From Chrysoporthe austroafricana (taxonomy: Eukaryota > Ascomycota > Sordariomycetes > Diaporthales > Cryphonectriaceae): 64,000 bases of DNA. The position numbers were made by a program, and so were the translations under genes. Location of the stretch: the NCBI GenBank assembly GCA_001051155.2, contig JYIP02000008.1:2604001-2668000 (forward strand). The letters are read 5' to 3'. Every line of letters starts with the position of its first letter. Position 1 is the stretch's first letter. Under the pieces are notes generated by a model. The model was not told where the DNA came from. It ran no database searches and saw only the letters and a list, made by a program, of their open reading frames with translations. Of this stretch, positions 10,094-22,194 are shown in pieces.

Positions 10094-12568
10094 ATGGACG
10101 AGATCGAGCCTACAGCCTCAGCGCCGGCGCCCGGTGGGCTGCCGGGTCGCCGCAGGAACGGCCGCCTGCAAGCCTGCGAGCCGTGTAGGAGGCGGAAGGT
10201 GTCGTGCGACCACGCATACCCGGCGTGCAAGAGGTGCAGGACTCGACGTAGTGCAGATCGTTGCGTATACCTCGCTCCACCGCAGGCGGCGGCGGGCAGC
10301 CGAACGCCGACTCCGCGGCGGGTGGGCAAGATAACGGGGACCACGGAACGGTCAGTGGATGCTTTCGTCTGATGTTCTGGTCTCGATGATATTCTGTGAG
10401 ATTGTAGAGAGAGCACACTTCGTTCCTTGTGTGCATTCAGTTGCATTGCGCTTGCGTACCATCCGGTGGCGTCAAGCCCACCTTGGGTCCAAATAAAGAC
10501 CTTTGGGCGTCTGGTCAACGCCCGCAACGAGGACAGCACGATGAGCTTACATTCCAGTAGGAGCACGGACGTATCGCCGCAATCGACATGCCATGGCGTC
10601 TCATCCAGCATCAATATCGTGTCAGACCCACCCAAGACCCGCGGTCTCGCCTCGGAGTCCAGCTTGGGCTATCTCGGCTTCACGAGCTTCTCGGCCGTAT
10701 ATCAAGAGACCCAAGAAAGCCTGTCCCTCGCACAGGGCGCGGCAATACTATCCAACATGAGGACACCCGGATCAGACGCCGCTGAATCGAGCAGAACGAT
10801 TATCAACCTGACGCCCCCGGTCCTCGAGACCTGTCTTACGGTCCTCCGCCGAATCCCCAACCATGACGTGGCTCTCTCTCTGTACAAGAAACATAAGAAC
10901 CCTAATGACGGCTGGGTGCGTCTGGTCGGCCAGCGCCTGGCGGAGTCACTGCCTAGCGCTTTCGATCGGGAGTTACATTCACGAGAAACCATCGATTTGG
11001 AAGCAATGGCCCAGGTCCTCTCGAGTAACACCGCAAGGCCCTGGTCGGAAGACGAGCCCGATCCCAACAAATGGATAGCATCCTTCTCTGGACGCAATCT
11101 GCGGTGGGAGTGTATCGGCATCCTGTTCACGTACTGGGGGCTTGCCTCTCTGGCAGAGCATGCACACCTGCCTGAGCCCGCTGCGCTGGATGCAGTTGAC
11201 CCGAGGCGGGCGACGCGGGCGTATCAGGAAGCCGCGCAGCTTTGCATCGGCCTGTGTAAGGCCTGTGCGCCGAATAGTCTGCTGCTGTATTTAATGCACA
11301 AGGTAGCAATCATGGAGTCGATGCTGAGCGGAGACGCGGCGCCGTCGTTCTGGAGGAACTATGGTGAAGTCGTTGCAACTGCCACTTACTTGGGCTTGCA
11401 CGCTATGCCACATGACAGCACGTATATGCCGAACGCCTCGTCAGAGACAAGGCGGCGGCTGATATCGCAGATCTTTGTCATCGACAAGGTTGCTGCATCG
11501 TTTTGCGGAAGACCGCCATTCATGAGCAGAAAATACCTGCTTACTCCTCCACCTCTCGATATGAGTGATGAGGTACTGCTGTCTGACCCGGAGACCATTG
11601 CTAGGGAAGTCCGGAGACTTAATGAGCGGGGCTGGAATCAAGATGGAAAACATTATTCCACCACGATCCTGCGCGCTCGGAGGTCGCTGATGGTGGTGAA
11701 GGACGAGGTGATGGAGCTTGCGTTGGGTCACCCGATGTTTGCAACGACCGAGGCATTGTTGTAAGCCTTGAGGAGCCGGAGGAAGTCTTGGGTGTTTGAC
11801 TGACTGCCGCTGCATTAGGGACCTTAACATACGCCAGCTGGCCCTCATGTCGGATTTGCCCGAGACAATACGATACCGACCTGAAGACGTGCGAGACCAG
11901 AACGTCGCTGGTGGGGCGTTTTACACAAGAGTGCTAATCCACCTCGAGAATCTTCAGAATCTATTTTTGATCGCCCGACTGCTTGAACAGCGAGGCCATG
12001 ACAGCCATGCCGACTTGTTGAGCGTTAGCTTTGAGATGGTCTCCACGACTTTGATATTTTGGACACATATGGATCGTCTAGCCGGTATTCACGGGGATTT
12101 TGAGTGGCTGGTATGTCTAGCCGTCAACCTAGACTGCTAGTCAAGGCCTCTCCACATATAATGTTCTTCACTGACCCGACTGTGCTGCAGGTCATGGCAT
12201 ACGCCGCGCCAGCAGGCGGAATACTGTGCAATGAGCTACTCAGACCGGTACCGCATCCGAAGCCTGTGCCCGGCGTGACCAAGTCGGGCATCGTTCAACA
12301 GCTTAGCCTGCTTGTTGTATTTTTGGGCTGGATCAGCCCGGCGGCACCAAACGGTGGTATGTGTCATTCTTGCAAGGCGGTCATCCAACATGTTCTGGAC
12401 CAGGCCCTCAATGGCGCTCCCGTGGATGTACCCGATGGTGCAGGGGCAGATCATGATTTCGATACCAACCTTGATCTTGGAGCGGACATGGGCAGCTTCT
12501 TTAATTTCGACCTCTTGGACACCTTCGAATGGCTGAGGCCTGAGATGTTGTCAAGCCAGCAAAATTAG
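10094..12568 (+). CDS. Zn(II)2Cys6 transcription factor with fungal-specific middle domain
   Basis: Four exons: 10094-10350, 10441-11760, 11819-12110, 12191-12568, giving 748 aa. Residues about 29-60 hold the binuclear cluster, C-x2-C-x6-C-x6-C-x2-C-x8-C, beginning CEPCRRRKVSC. The middle (from about residue 240) has the helical layout of the fungal_trans domain, including RWECIGILFTYWGLASL, RRRLISQIFVIDKVAA and FCGRPPFMSRKY. The C-terminus is acidic (DHDFDTNLDLGADMGSFFNFD), fit for activation. The acceptor of intron 1 (GTGCATTCAG) was chosen because it restores phase; the 20-odd residues just after it are less certain. Nuclear regulator; its targets are plausibly the dioxygenase and reductase upstream, by position only. 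Confidence 0.88.
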
Positions 12569-12682
12569 CAGGTGGCGTAAGCTCGAGCATACAGTAGAAC
12601 ATCTATGAGAGATGGGTAGAATCACATCGACTCTCTGGGGTGAGAAGGACGGAGGGAAGGCCGACCGAAATTAATGCTGGAT

Positions 12683-13816
12683 TCATGGTGACAACGGCGA
12701 TACCGTCACCACTTTCGTCTCACTCATGCTACCGCCTCTGAATGAATATGTGAACATCCAGCCGGAGGCGGCACCGCCATGCTCGCCTTTGTTGTTGACG
12801 GCCACGATCCCAGTCGAGGCCTCCGGATACTTCCGGATCATCCGCTTCACCGCGTCGTCGGCGGCTTCTTGGGGTGTCATACCGCGCCGCATACTCTCCA
12901 CTGCTTGGTAGCAAGGGAGAAATCGCATCATGATATCGCCATCGCCTGTTGCTCCGCATCCGCCGACGTCGCTGTCGACATAGGAACCCGATCCGGCAAT
13001 GGGGCCATCGCCGACACGCCCAGGGACCTTGTGTGTTGCGCCATTGGTTGACGTGCCAGCTGCCATAGTCCCATCTGTGTGGATGGCAATCATCGAGATG
13101 GTGTCATGAGACCTCCCACCCGATGCCGCATACTCACCTGAGCGCTTCCGGAGCTCGGTCTCCAGCTGAGAGACGAAGCTAGTATCCGGGGTGATCTTGT
13201 CCGAGCTCTCAACAGCCCTCCAAGGCGTGTAGGGTCCGCACTGCCTCTCAGGATCCGGCACCACGTGCCCGGTACGGTAATTCGGCTGACACCCCGCGGC
13301 GCGCCACTCCTCGCAGCCTCTAAGGCTGTCCTCCGTCGTGAGGTTCTCCTCGGCGAACCCGCCAAATTCCACCGCAAAACGCGTAGCCAGATCGCCAGAC
13401 AGCATGGAGTGCTCCGTATAATCAAGAACCAGCCTCGCGACGGCGATGGCGTCCCGAACGCGCCTGAGACCAGCGACTGCGCCGGAGTTCAACGTCGTGC
13501 CGTCCATGATCAATGCGTCCAATGTGGTCTCGCAATCCTCGTCTGGGGATCCGCCGAAGCCCACACTACCATCGCACTGATTCCTCTCACAGGTGGCACA
13601 ACCGATCTGGACGGCATCGAGGGCTGAGGTGTTGTAAGGCGCCGCTGTGAGTGCTCCGAAGGCCGTGTCTGTGGCTGCCGTGAAGGGCCCGCCCCAGGTA
13701 TTGACGACCATGGGGAGGCCAGGAGAGGGGTCGGCCGCCGCGGCAGCTCGAGACAAGGTCAGCATGAGGCTGAAGGCAGCGAGCCTGGGCGAAGCCCGAT
13801 GGTGGTGGTGCTGCAT
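12683..13816 (-). CDS. secreted N4-(beta-N-acetylglucosaminyl)-L-asparaginase-type Ntn hydrolase
   Basis: Single exon, 377 aa. The first 27 residues (basic, then LAAFSLMLTLSRAAAAA) look like a signal peptide. The mature enzyme follows glycosylasparaginase: VVNTWGGPF near the N-terminus, the autocatalytic site SHDTISMIAI with nucleophile Thr239, and the substrate-binding run GATHKVPGRVGDGPIAGSG after it. In the family the proenzyme is cleaved just before this Thr, giving alpha and beta chains; the enzyme splits the GlcNAc-Asn bond of deglycosylated glycopeptides. Cys-rich segments (CATCERNQC) suggest disulfides in the secretory pathway. It is convergent with the Zn2Cys6 gene, 114 nt apart. Confidence 0.9.
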   Translation of the reverse strand: MQHHHHRASPRLAAFSLMLTLSRAAAAADPSPGLPMVVNTWGGPFTAATDTAFGALTAAPYNTSALDAVQIGCATCERNQCDGSVGFGGSPDEDCETTLDALIMDGTTLNSGAVAGLRRVRDAIAVARLVLDYTEHSMLSGDLATRFAVEFGGFAEENLTTEDSLRGCEEWRAAGCQPNYRTGHVVPDPERQCGPYTPWRAVESSDKITPDTSFVSQLETELRKRSGEYAASGGRSHDTISMIAIHTDGTMAAGTSTNGATHKVPGRVGDGPIAGSGSYVDSDVGGCGATGDGDIMMRFLPCYQAVESMRRGMTPQEAADDAVKRMIRKYPEASTGIVAVNNKGEHGGAASGWMFTYSFRGGSMSETKVVTVSPLSP

Positions 13817-14346
13817 GACAGCAGCAGCCTCGACTGGCAGTTGTGGGAGATAGAGATAACTACAGGTGTTGCATACTCGTGAGACTTCATGCCCGATATT
13901 TAGATTGACTGATGATACTGATCAAGATGATACTGATAAAGCTGTTGCTGATGATGATATGATAGCTGATGCCTTCGTGACAAGCTCGAAATCCGAGGTA
14001 CACGCTGCTTGTCCAAGTCGTGAGTCGAAGTTGGCTCCAGTCTCACAGTGTATACGCACCGTTATCGCAGGCAAAGGGAGGCAGTCCTCGCACTGTCCCC
14101 CTTAGGAGCAGTCACCATAGTATGAGAAAGAGGAAGGAAGCAGTGGGAAGGAAGTGCCCACAAGTACTTCATATACGGCCTACAGAGTGGTATCCAGCTA
14201 TGTACCTAAGATAGGCAGCACGTGCAGTATTGGGAGCAGGCCCAAGACTGCTACAGGCGATGCCACGCTCTTCCCTCCATCTTTTCCTCCTGGTCAATTT
14301 CAACTTCTTCTAAGATGTTTTAAGGTATAGGCCTCGCTTCAGGCAT
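13817..14346. other. 530-nt intergenic region
   Basis: Contains a short run of imperfect GATACTGAT/GATGAT repeats around 13909-13955 upstream of the asparaginase-like gene. No gene seen. Confidence 0.45.
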
Positions 14347-17300
14347 TCAGCTTTGCCCCTCCACCCGTTGTCCCTCGTGCCTCGAGCCCCGTGTCTCGTC
14401 CGTCGTCCTGTCCCCCGTCATCTCTCGGCCCAGACCAACAACTTCCAGGGCTTCCGTCAACCTTTTCAAGGTGACTGGCCTTGTCAGGAACATGTCGATG
14501 CCACTGGCGACAGCGTCCTCCTGGATCCCCACACCTGCCAGACCTGTCAGAGCAATAATAGGCGTCTGCTTCAGGCGCTGTGCTCGCTCGTACTGTCGGA
14601 TCCTCCTCGCCGACTCGAGGCCGTCCATTGTGGGCATCGAGATGTCGGTGAGGATGCAGCAATAGTCCGACGGCGATTTGGAATACAGCGTCAGGCACTC
14701 AAGCCCATTGACGGCTGTGACGTGTGCAAGTTTCAGCTTCTTCATGTACGCAGAGAGGATCTAGATGACGAGCTCGGTCAGTCACTTGTCTTCTGGATCG
14801 GTTGTTGCTGTTGCCCCGGGGCTTACCTTCAGGTTGATGGCGTTGTCGTCGGCGACGAGAACGGCTGGACCCCTCTCCGGGCTGTCAGGGAGCAAGATCC
14901 CCGGTGGTATCGCCGGATTGCCCATCAACTCTGAATCCTCTGGGGGAGTTGGCAGAGGGGATGCCTCGGGACCCATCGTCTGTGTAGCAACTACGCTCGT
15001 ACCCGTCTGCTGGACAATCTTCATGCCATGGCCGAAGTCAACCCCCTGCGCAGAGCTGCCACCACCCAGGGATAACTCTGGATCCTCATCCGCAGGCATT
15101 GGTAGCACACCCACCGAGGGTCTACGGTGTACCGGGTCGTTGTGTTCCTGCTTGATTTTCCACATATCGAGAAGGTGAACGAGTCCCTTTCCGAGCTTCC
15201 GGGGTCCCAGAGGCGGCGAGAAGAACTCAAATGTCCGAATACGACTAGCGGCATCAGGAAGATTGCACGAGAAGTTTCTCACGGCCACGGACGTCTCGCA
15301 GACAAACAATACTGGACAAGGAGCCTGTGCTGCAATCCTCTCCGCAGTTTGAAAAGACAAGGTCGAGTCGTGGTGTATAATGAGATCAGGCTGCTCGATG
15401 CCGGCTTCGTTTTCTGACAGGACCTGCATCCGCAGCCAGTTGCGACATGTGTTCTGCAAGACGTGCGCCTGAGACTCCAGAAGCTTTCCTGATTCCTCAA
15501 CGCCATGCACAATCGGTCGTGCTTCCGGCGATGGAAGACTATCGAAGCCACGGAGGAGGATCTTGAGCCCCTTCAGGGCCTGCATGTTGCCTCCGTATCC
15601 CGTCACATCTGTCGCCAGAGCATCGTCCCCGGCGGCAGGCAGCGGCAATGACACCGTGATTGTCGTTCCTCGGCCGATCTGGCTGGCCACCTTGACCTCT
15701 CCCCCGAGGTTGACGGCGATCTGCCTTACCAAACTCAGCCCTAGTCCAGTTCCAGGAGCAAAATGGTCTTCTTGGCAAAAGGGGGTGAAAAGGTGGTTCT
15801 GGAGGTAGTCGTCACTGATCCCCTTGCCCGAGTCGGCCACAGTCAGCAAGACCGTCGCGGGCGAATCTTGTTCATATGGCTTGGCTGTTTCCTGGACCAA
15901 GCTGATTTTTATGAAACCAGATTTCGTAAATTTGAGGGAATTCCCAAACAAGTTCATCACGATCCTCCTGAAAGCTCCTGGATGTGTGCGGAAGCGCCAC
16001 GACGTGGAAGGCTCGATGTCGAGATATATTTGCACACGGTCTGTCGCCGACTCCCCTAGAAAGGGTGAGTTACTCCGTGCTGCAGACGGCTCGCCATATC
16101 TCTGATACTCTGTCACATCCTGTGCGGCACGAGGGCCTGACATGCGCTCGTGGCTGAAGCCCGCAAAAACGCTCTCTACGACTTCCTCAACGAGGCAGTC
16201 TAGTTCGACCGGAAGGACCTGCGACTTTGCCTTCTCCTGAACCGACCTGTCCTTGGGTTGCACGCCAACTTTCCCAAGAAGGCTGTCTTTCTTATCATTT
16301 TCGATGTAACTATTGATCTTGCTGTAATCAAGCAGGTGATTGATGGTGTCGACGAGTGTCTTTCCCGAGGTTTCAATGATGTTGAGAACGTTTTGTTGCA
16401 CAGCATCTAGCTTACTGTCGTGTAGAAGCTCCACGGCGCCAACTAGACCATGGAGCGGACTCCTCAGCTCATGGCTAATCGAGCCCAAGATATTGCTCTT
16501 GATTGTTTCATCAGCCTTGGTATTGAGCCGATAGATCTCGGCCATGATGATCAGACCGAAGACACGAAGGAAGTTCAGCGTTACGTCTGCGGTAAAGACT
16601 CGCGTTGGACTCTTCGTCCAGATGAACCCACCCGCGGCCCAGCGCTTCTTCTGTCCATCCCAAAGTGGGATGATCACGACATTCCGTGCCCCAGGAAAGA
16701 GATGAATAATCGATTCGGCTGCATTCCACCGTTGCCGCCGTATTGAGGGTACATTGTGTGTTTCAGCATCTGCCCCGAGCCCAAGTTCGTCCGGGTCTCG
16801 ACCGTCATGCGACCCCTGGCACAGGGGAGAATCGGGGTGCTTTGGCGGCTCATGAGTGTGGGCGAGTGAAGGGTTCAGGGGTTCTCCATTGGCCTCGAAA
16901 CTGAAAATCCGACCATGCGGATATCTCTTGAGCAGTCTCTGCAACGTCCTGTCCCGCAGGCCCTCGAACTGCCATGGCACACCGTCACCTGCGATGCTAG
17001 AACCGTGCGGCAACGAGTACCCGAGAACATTGCAAAAGTCTTCTTTGTTCACTGGTGGCGGTGTCTGGGTGGTCGAATCGTCGTCGTTGCTCAGATAGTT
17101 GAGGTTATCCATCCCAACGGCCGACACCTTCCGCTCGCTGTGCTGCCCCACCAAGCCGCCAAATGAACGCACCGTGGCATCAAGAAACAATACCCCGTCG
17201 ACTTCGAGGGATTGCCGAACTATATTTGCGGCTTTTGCGAAAACGCGTCCAGTTTCTGCCAGCTGAAGATCGGCCGTACTGACCTGTGACGGTACAGCAG

Positions 17301-18676
17301 GACGGGGACTGCTGTCACCTGACTGCTGTGAGCCTGGCCGGGGCGTCGAACATTGTGATGAATCTTCCGCCGTCAGTGATAGGGATTGCCTGGTTGTTCT
17401 TATGTCCGCAGCAGAGGCAGGCTCCAACATCGGGCTGCCTCTGTTAAGAGACGGAAGATCTTTCGACGCTAGCATCGGAGCGAGTGCGCGTGGCGACAAG
17501 AGAGTATCGTCCGATACACGGCTACCGCCACTGATGGTTTTGGGAAGCGCTTCCGGCCTCTTCGTGTGCATCGGTATTGTTGAGGGCTTTCTGCTACCAG
17601 GTCCCACTCCTGTCAGGTCAACCAGCTTCGACGACCGCCGGTGGGAGTGACCAGAGTCATGACTCCCTGTCGGGGCAAGCGAGTCCAGACCCTCGACGAA
17701 ATTACCCATTCCTCGCACCATCCTTTCTGATCTTTGAAATCTCCAGTGTGACATTCGACACTCAAGGTAGCCCATGACTGTGCGCGAGATGTCCTGCATG
17801 AAGCTGACTTCGTCGCTGCTTAGACCGTGCGGACGAGGCTCGGTGTCGAATATGCAATACACGCCAATGTTCATGCCATGAGGTCCTGGAGTTCGGATTG
17901 GGACGCCCGCGTAGAAACGGTTGAAAGGCGCTTTATAGATATACGGTCGAGTGGAGAAGCGCGCATCGGTTGCCAGATCCGGCACGATCGAGACAGGCAG
18001 CTCGTCAGACACATAGGCTGCTGTGTCCGTCGTCGGGGCATGGGCGCCTGGAGCCCCAGACGCTAGGAGCACATGCTCGCAGATGCCAAGAGAGCGTGGA
18101 ATTGCTGTTCCGCAGAGCCAGAAGCTATCGTCGTTCCAGCTCCCTTCGTCTGTCTCTTGGCCAGTGGGCGTTGATTTGCGGTTTACACCGTCTTGACCTT
18201 CTTGATCTTCTGGCGAGACACCGGGAGTACGGTCGTCGTTGGCTTTCCAATCCGGCCTGCACTTCGCGCGCACCGGCGACTTTCGAGTCGCCTCGGCGAC
18301 GACATGTTGGCGCTCCCGGTCGAATAGTGAGATCAGCGCTCTCTTGGCGTTCAGTCTATAGACCCCAAGCTGTGCATATGAGGTGAGGCTCTGGTCGGTC
18401 GAGGAGACGAGCGAGATGGACGGGATCAATGCATGCGGGTCATTGACTGCTGCGGACGTCCACCCAAGGTCGTCGTATCTGATTCAAGAACGGTGCGCTG
18501 TCAGTCCAATTGGGGCCGCAGTTGATGCTGCAGGGGCCGGCGTGCTGCCGATCGAGATCATCGACGAACCTGAATGTCTCTCTCTCGCGGATATTCTCTA
18601 TCGCGGTGGCCGCGTGTGATGTCTTCGCTGTGGGGACAGCGGATGCCGCCGGCGTGTTCGTGTCTTTCACGTCCAT
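14347..18676 (-). CDS. GAF-domain hybrid histidine kinase with C-terminal receiver
   Basis: Three exons: 18676-18570, 18478-14827, 14760-14347, giving about 1390 aa. Intron 1 is fixed by the join RETF-R-YDDLG, intron 2 by the join DDNAINLK-ILSAYMKKL. Order of parts: short N-terminus; GAF-like region (about 60-280, QLGVYRLNAKRALISLFDRE to GVYCIFD); Ser/Pro-rich linker; HisKA with phospho-His near residue 705 (ISHELRSPLHG); HATPase with N box NSLKFTKSG, G1 DSGKGIS and G2 GTGLGLSL; a degenerate middle stretch; receiver with ADDN, phospho-acceptor in LTDISMPTMDG, and the conserved Thr and Lys region (IIALTG). This is a fungal two-component phosphorelay sensor, expected to pass phosphate to an HPt protein of the Ypd1 type. 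No membrane helix is evident, so a cytosolic sensor is likely. Confidence 0.9.
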
Positions 18677-18720
18677 GACCCCTCGGAGCTCAGCGCCTCT
18701 CGCGAGCTGCGGGCTGCCAT
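18667..18720 (-). promoter_or_regulatory. 17-codon upstream ORF overlapping the kinase start
   Basis: An ATG in a good context (CCATGG) at 18720 opens a 17-codon frame that ends TGA at 18667, ten bases beyond the kinase ATG (18676) and in a different frame. If the transcript starts upstream of 18720, this would lower initiation at the kinase start. The transcript start is not known from sequence. Confidence 0.4.
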
Positions 18721-20923
18721 GGAACACAGCTGACGAGCAGCACCAGCACCGGGCAGGCTCTCGCAGGACTGAGTGGCAGCGAGCAACACGACGACGGTCG
18801 GCGCAGGCGGCGCCGTCGGCGACGATAAGTCAAACGGCAACGTCGGTCAGAAATGATCAGACACGAGAACTTAACTCCGGTCATCAAGGGCACAGATCAA
18901 TACCGAAGCTCAACACCTCCGGCGACGGTGCTGTCCTCCCCTTACCAAGCACTGACTCGCCCCCCCAGGGACCCAAAGGCCCGGGACACATCCTTGCTGA
19001 AGCACCCCTGCCGCCCTGCAGATGGAGACCCTTGGACCCGCTGCGCGTACCAGATCGACCTGCCGACCGCAAATCCCCGTCAAGGTTGCTATTTGGTTGT
19101 GGCGATTTGGGCGGGCTGGCGGGGCTCATGAAACCACTCCTATCTCGACCCGGGCTCCGCGATGCACGCCACCAGGCATGGAGGTATGGGTATCCCAAGA
19201 TCAAGAGATGGGGAAGATCCGATGTTGTGCGGCGGAACATGCCGAGACCGCTCGAAGAGCAGAGTGGCAAAAGCGCATCATGGGAAAATGCAAATTCTCA
19301 ATTTCTCCATCTAATATGGCACCATAGTAACTATCGTCCAAACGGCCCCCGGCGCTATCGAAACAAGCTCTCATGGCAGGCTAATCAGGCGCTGCTCTGC
19401 CAGGCTTGGACCGCGTTCTAGATCCCAGGCTGCTTTTCGGTGGCTTCTCAGCCGATGAGGGGAACCGGAGACCAAGCCGGTGGCACGCGGCTAGAGTTCA
19501 ACCCACGTCGGAAACTAAGACATCGTCTATTGGCCCTCAGCCCCCCATCGTGTTATCTAGCGGTTAGGACGCGACTTGTGAATCGTCGGCCGGTCCAGAA
19601 GTGCGCCAAGCTCGAGCATGTGGGTAGGGGGCCCACGAGGGGCCTACTATTGCTCCTCGATGCGAGAAATCTGACCGCCTAGCCAATCATGGATACAGTG
19701 GATGGTAGAACACCATCGAGGATCCAGTGGTGGCACGTACGTGTCAACCCCCCCCCCCCGGGAGATCTCGAGACCGATTCCGTCTTCATCATGGGCAGAT
19801 CAGTCCACAACATGCTCATCACCTCTTAGATATACGTAGGTTGTCTTGGCCTTTTGTTAGTGATGTGCTATAGGTATGTGATTGCTACGCTGTGACAGTG
19901 CCCTGCAAGCAGAGATATGTCCGAGTCGATGCGAATATTCGCAAGAAATGTTTTCAACTTACGAGCTCGAATCTTCCCTTTTTTTCGTCTCCATCCGCTC
20001 TCCTGTAGCCTCAGAAATCAAGTGTAGAGCTCCTAGGATTGCATTGAGTGGGCGTCGGGCAAGGTCAGCGTGTCTGCAGTCCTCAGTTTGCTAGAGAATC
20101 TTAGAATATCTGATGGTAAACCAGTCCAAGGTTGGCATCGCACCCCAACACATGCTTAATGGGTGTGGTGCCATGCAAGTGATGAAACTTAGTGGCAGTA
20201 TACACAAAATTTCCTTCACCTTTTCTCTGAGGACCGTGAGCTTCCACACACACTGAGCTGAAACACTGAATGAATCCGTAGGGGCATAGTACCTGCCTTG
20301 AATGGAGTCTCTGCGGTTAGGTACAGCCGCTTTAGTGCTCTGCCTCCCCCATGAATTCTTTGTCTGCGATATCAGTAGCATCATCTTCAGCGTCTGTCAT
20401 GACGATAACTCCTAAAGCTTACACGTCAAGTAATAGATCTCAATGGCGTGATCGTCTAGGTAGCTTTGTAAATGAGCTGGATTGGGTTTTGTTGTCTTTA
20501 TGGGCGCCATTTTTTTTGTGTATGGAACTCATTGAGCCTCCAGTGAATGGACATGTCATTGACTGTTGATTGTCAGTGAACGAGCTGAGTCACCTTGCCA
20601 GCGAAGCTACAAGTTCAAAGACCATGGACGTAGGAAATTATATCTTTAAAAGCTGCTTTTCTACTACTCGCAATAACTAATAAGATCCTACTTATTAATT
20701 ACAGCACACTCAAGTTCGCAGCGCCTAGTCCGGTACGGCTACACTGTCAGACAGCCTCACTAATACTGTGACATCCCAACAGAGTCAGGTGCTTTGGGTA
20801 TCTTAGTACCAATCAAGTGAACGATGCCCCAAAGATTAAATCCTGGTATGAGAAAACCCCAAAGCTTGCAGTCCCATCTTGAAGGAATTTTGCTAACCAA
20901 TCACTGAAGCACTTCCTCTAGTC
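18677..20923. other. 2.25-kb intergenic region
   Basis: Upstream of the kinase. ORFs on the + strand here (for example 18510-19421) lack motifs and partly lie opposite kinase exon 1. Holds a 12-nt C run at 19748-19759 and a tRNA-like half sequence near 19542-19590. No gene recognised. Confidence 0.5.
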
Positions 20924-21274
20924 ATGCCTAAGAAGCCGGGCAACCACCGGGCGCAGCCCAGCCCGCCCGAGCCAGACCAAGCCGACAACTGCAATTGGTG
21001 CGACAGACCATTGTCGGGCCCCGGCAAGAGAGTGGGTAGGCGCCGAAGGACCTGTAGCAATATCAACTGCAGACGCGGCTTGTTACGGTGCCGCGGAGAG
21101 GAAGGCGGACGAGGCTGCCCTCAGGTTCTTCAGATCAAGAACGCCTTCCTCTGCGCCATCTGCAACGGCTTCGGATGGGTTGAGCATGTGGGCTGCCGGG
21201 GCCATCGGGACGAAGTCATTCGCTGTCCAGGCACTGGTCGTGGGCATGTGCCAGACAGCGAGGAGTCGGACTGA
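20924..21274 (+). CDS. small Cys-rich protein with DnaJ-type zinc-binding motifs
   Basis: 116 aa, single exon, not recognised as a named family. Five Cys clusters are visible: CNWC (23-26), CSNINC (44-49), a CRGEEGGRGC stretch, CAICNGFGW (about 81-89), and CRGHRDEVIRCPGTGRGH. The C-terminal half resembles the CxxCxGxG repeats of the DnaJ/Hsp40 zinc domain or of BSD2-like proteins, without a J domain. The N-terminus is Pro/Lys-rich and the C-terminus acidic (PDSEESD). No signal peptide, so cytosolic or nuclear. It stands alone with about 2.2 kb of empty DNA before it and 0.9 kb after. Could be a real zinc-binding protein or a stable orphan ORF; the regular Cys spacing favours the former. Confidence 0.6.
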   Translation: MPKKPGNHRAQPSPPEPDQADNCNWCDRPLSGPGKRVGRRRRTCSNINCRRGLLRCRGEEGGRGCPQVLQIKNAFLCAICNGFGWVEHVGCRGHRDEVIRCPGTGRGHVPDSEESD

Positions 21275-22194
21275 GAGGCGATGGAAGGAAGCGGGTCAAC
21301 CCACGTAAGGTGAGACCATGCAGAACTCAGGGTCATGATTGGGCTCTTGCTCGGTCTTTGGCCCTCCATAACGCTGGCATTGTGCTGTACAGTACTGTAC
21401 AACATGCCAAATTGTTGTGATACGGTTTTCTTCGGTCCCGATTAGCGCCTTCGGACCCTAGGCTTGACACTTTGTCTCAAGCCCCCGGGCGGACTGATAG
21501 TCAGATCGTGCTGCGATCACTCTCCGAGGAGGTCTAGATTCTCCAAATAGACCGAAAGAGCCTGTTCTGTGTGCATTTCTGCACATGGTGTCCGGTTTTC
21601 ATGTTACACCGTAGTATCGCGTAATTTCGTATTCACTTGGTTATTTTATTATTAATATTTTTTTCATTTTTTTTTTCAGGCATGGGGAGTGCAACAGCTT
21701 TTGCCGCAGGTGCGGCTACGTGCGAATAACAGGCAAACTACATAGCCAGTAATTATATGACTGAAGCTGACAATATGACAATCTGGTGCAATCTGCCTAA
21801 GAGAAGCCAGGTTCCGCGTAGCATCTGGCATCTTGGGATGTCCACAGTTGGGTGCGTGAGACAGCGAAAGCCTTGGTGTTGGTATCATTAATCGGTTTTG
21901 GAGATCCCACCAAAGCTGGCTTAGCCGGATGCATCTCCCCCGACCTTCGCGAACTATTGACTCTCGTCAATTATGGATAAGACTTGGAGGACGTCACGCT
22001 ACAAGCTTGCTGTCTGAGGGCAGGCCTGCCCCGCACGCCCCTTGCTGATGTGACCTCAACCGAGACACCGGTCATGGAGGAGGGGCCTTGGCCTCGCATG
22101 ACACGTCTTACTACACCTCCCTGAGCTCGCTCGTCTTCCTTCTCGTCAACATTGTTGATCGGGCAGGATCCTGTGATCAGAGACCTCAGTCGAG
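21275..22194. other. 920-nt intergenic region
   Basis: AT-rich block with T runs near 21645-21680; otherwise nothing recognised. Confidence 0.45.

Noticed and set aside
18510..19421. 303-codon ORF on the + strand
   Set aside because: Lies opposite kinase exon 1 and its upstream region; low-complexity Arg/Pro/Ser composition, no motif, no splice-consistent partner.
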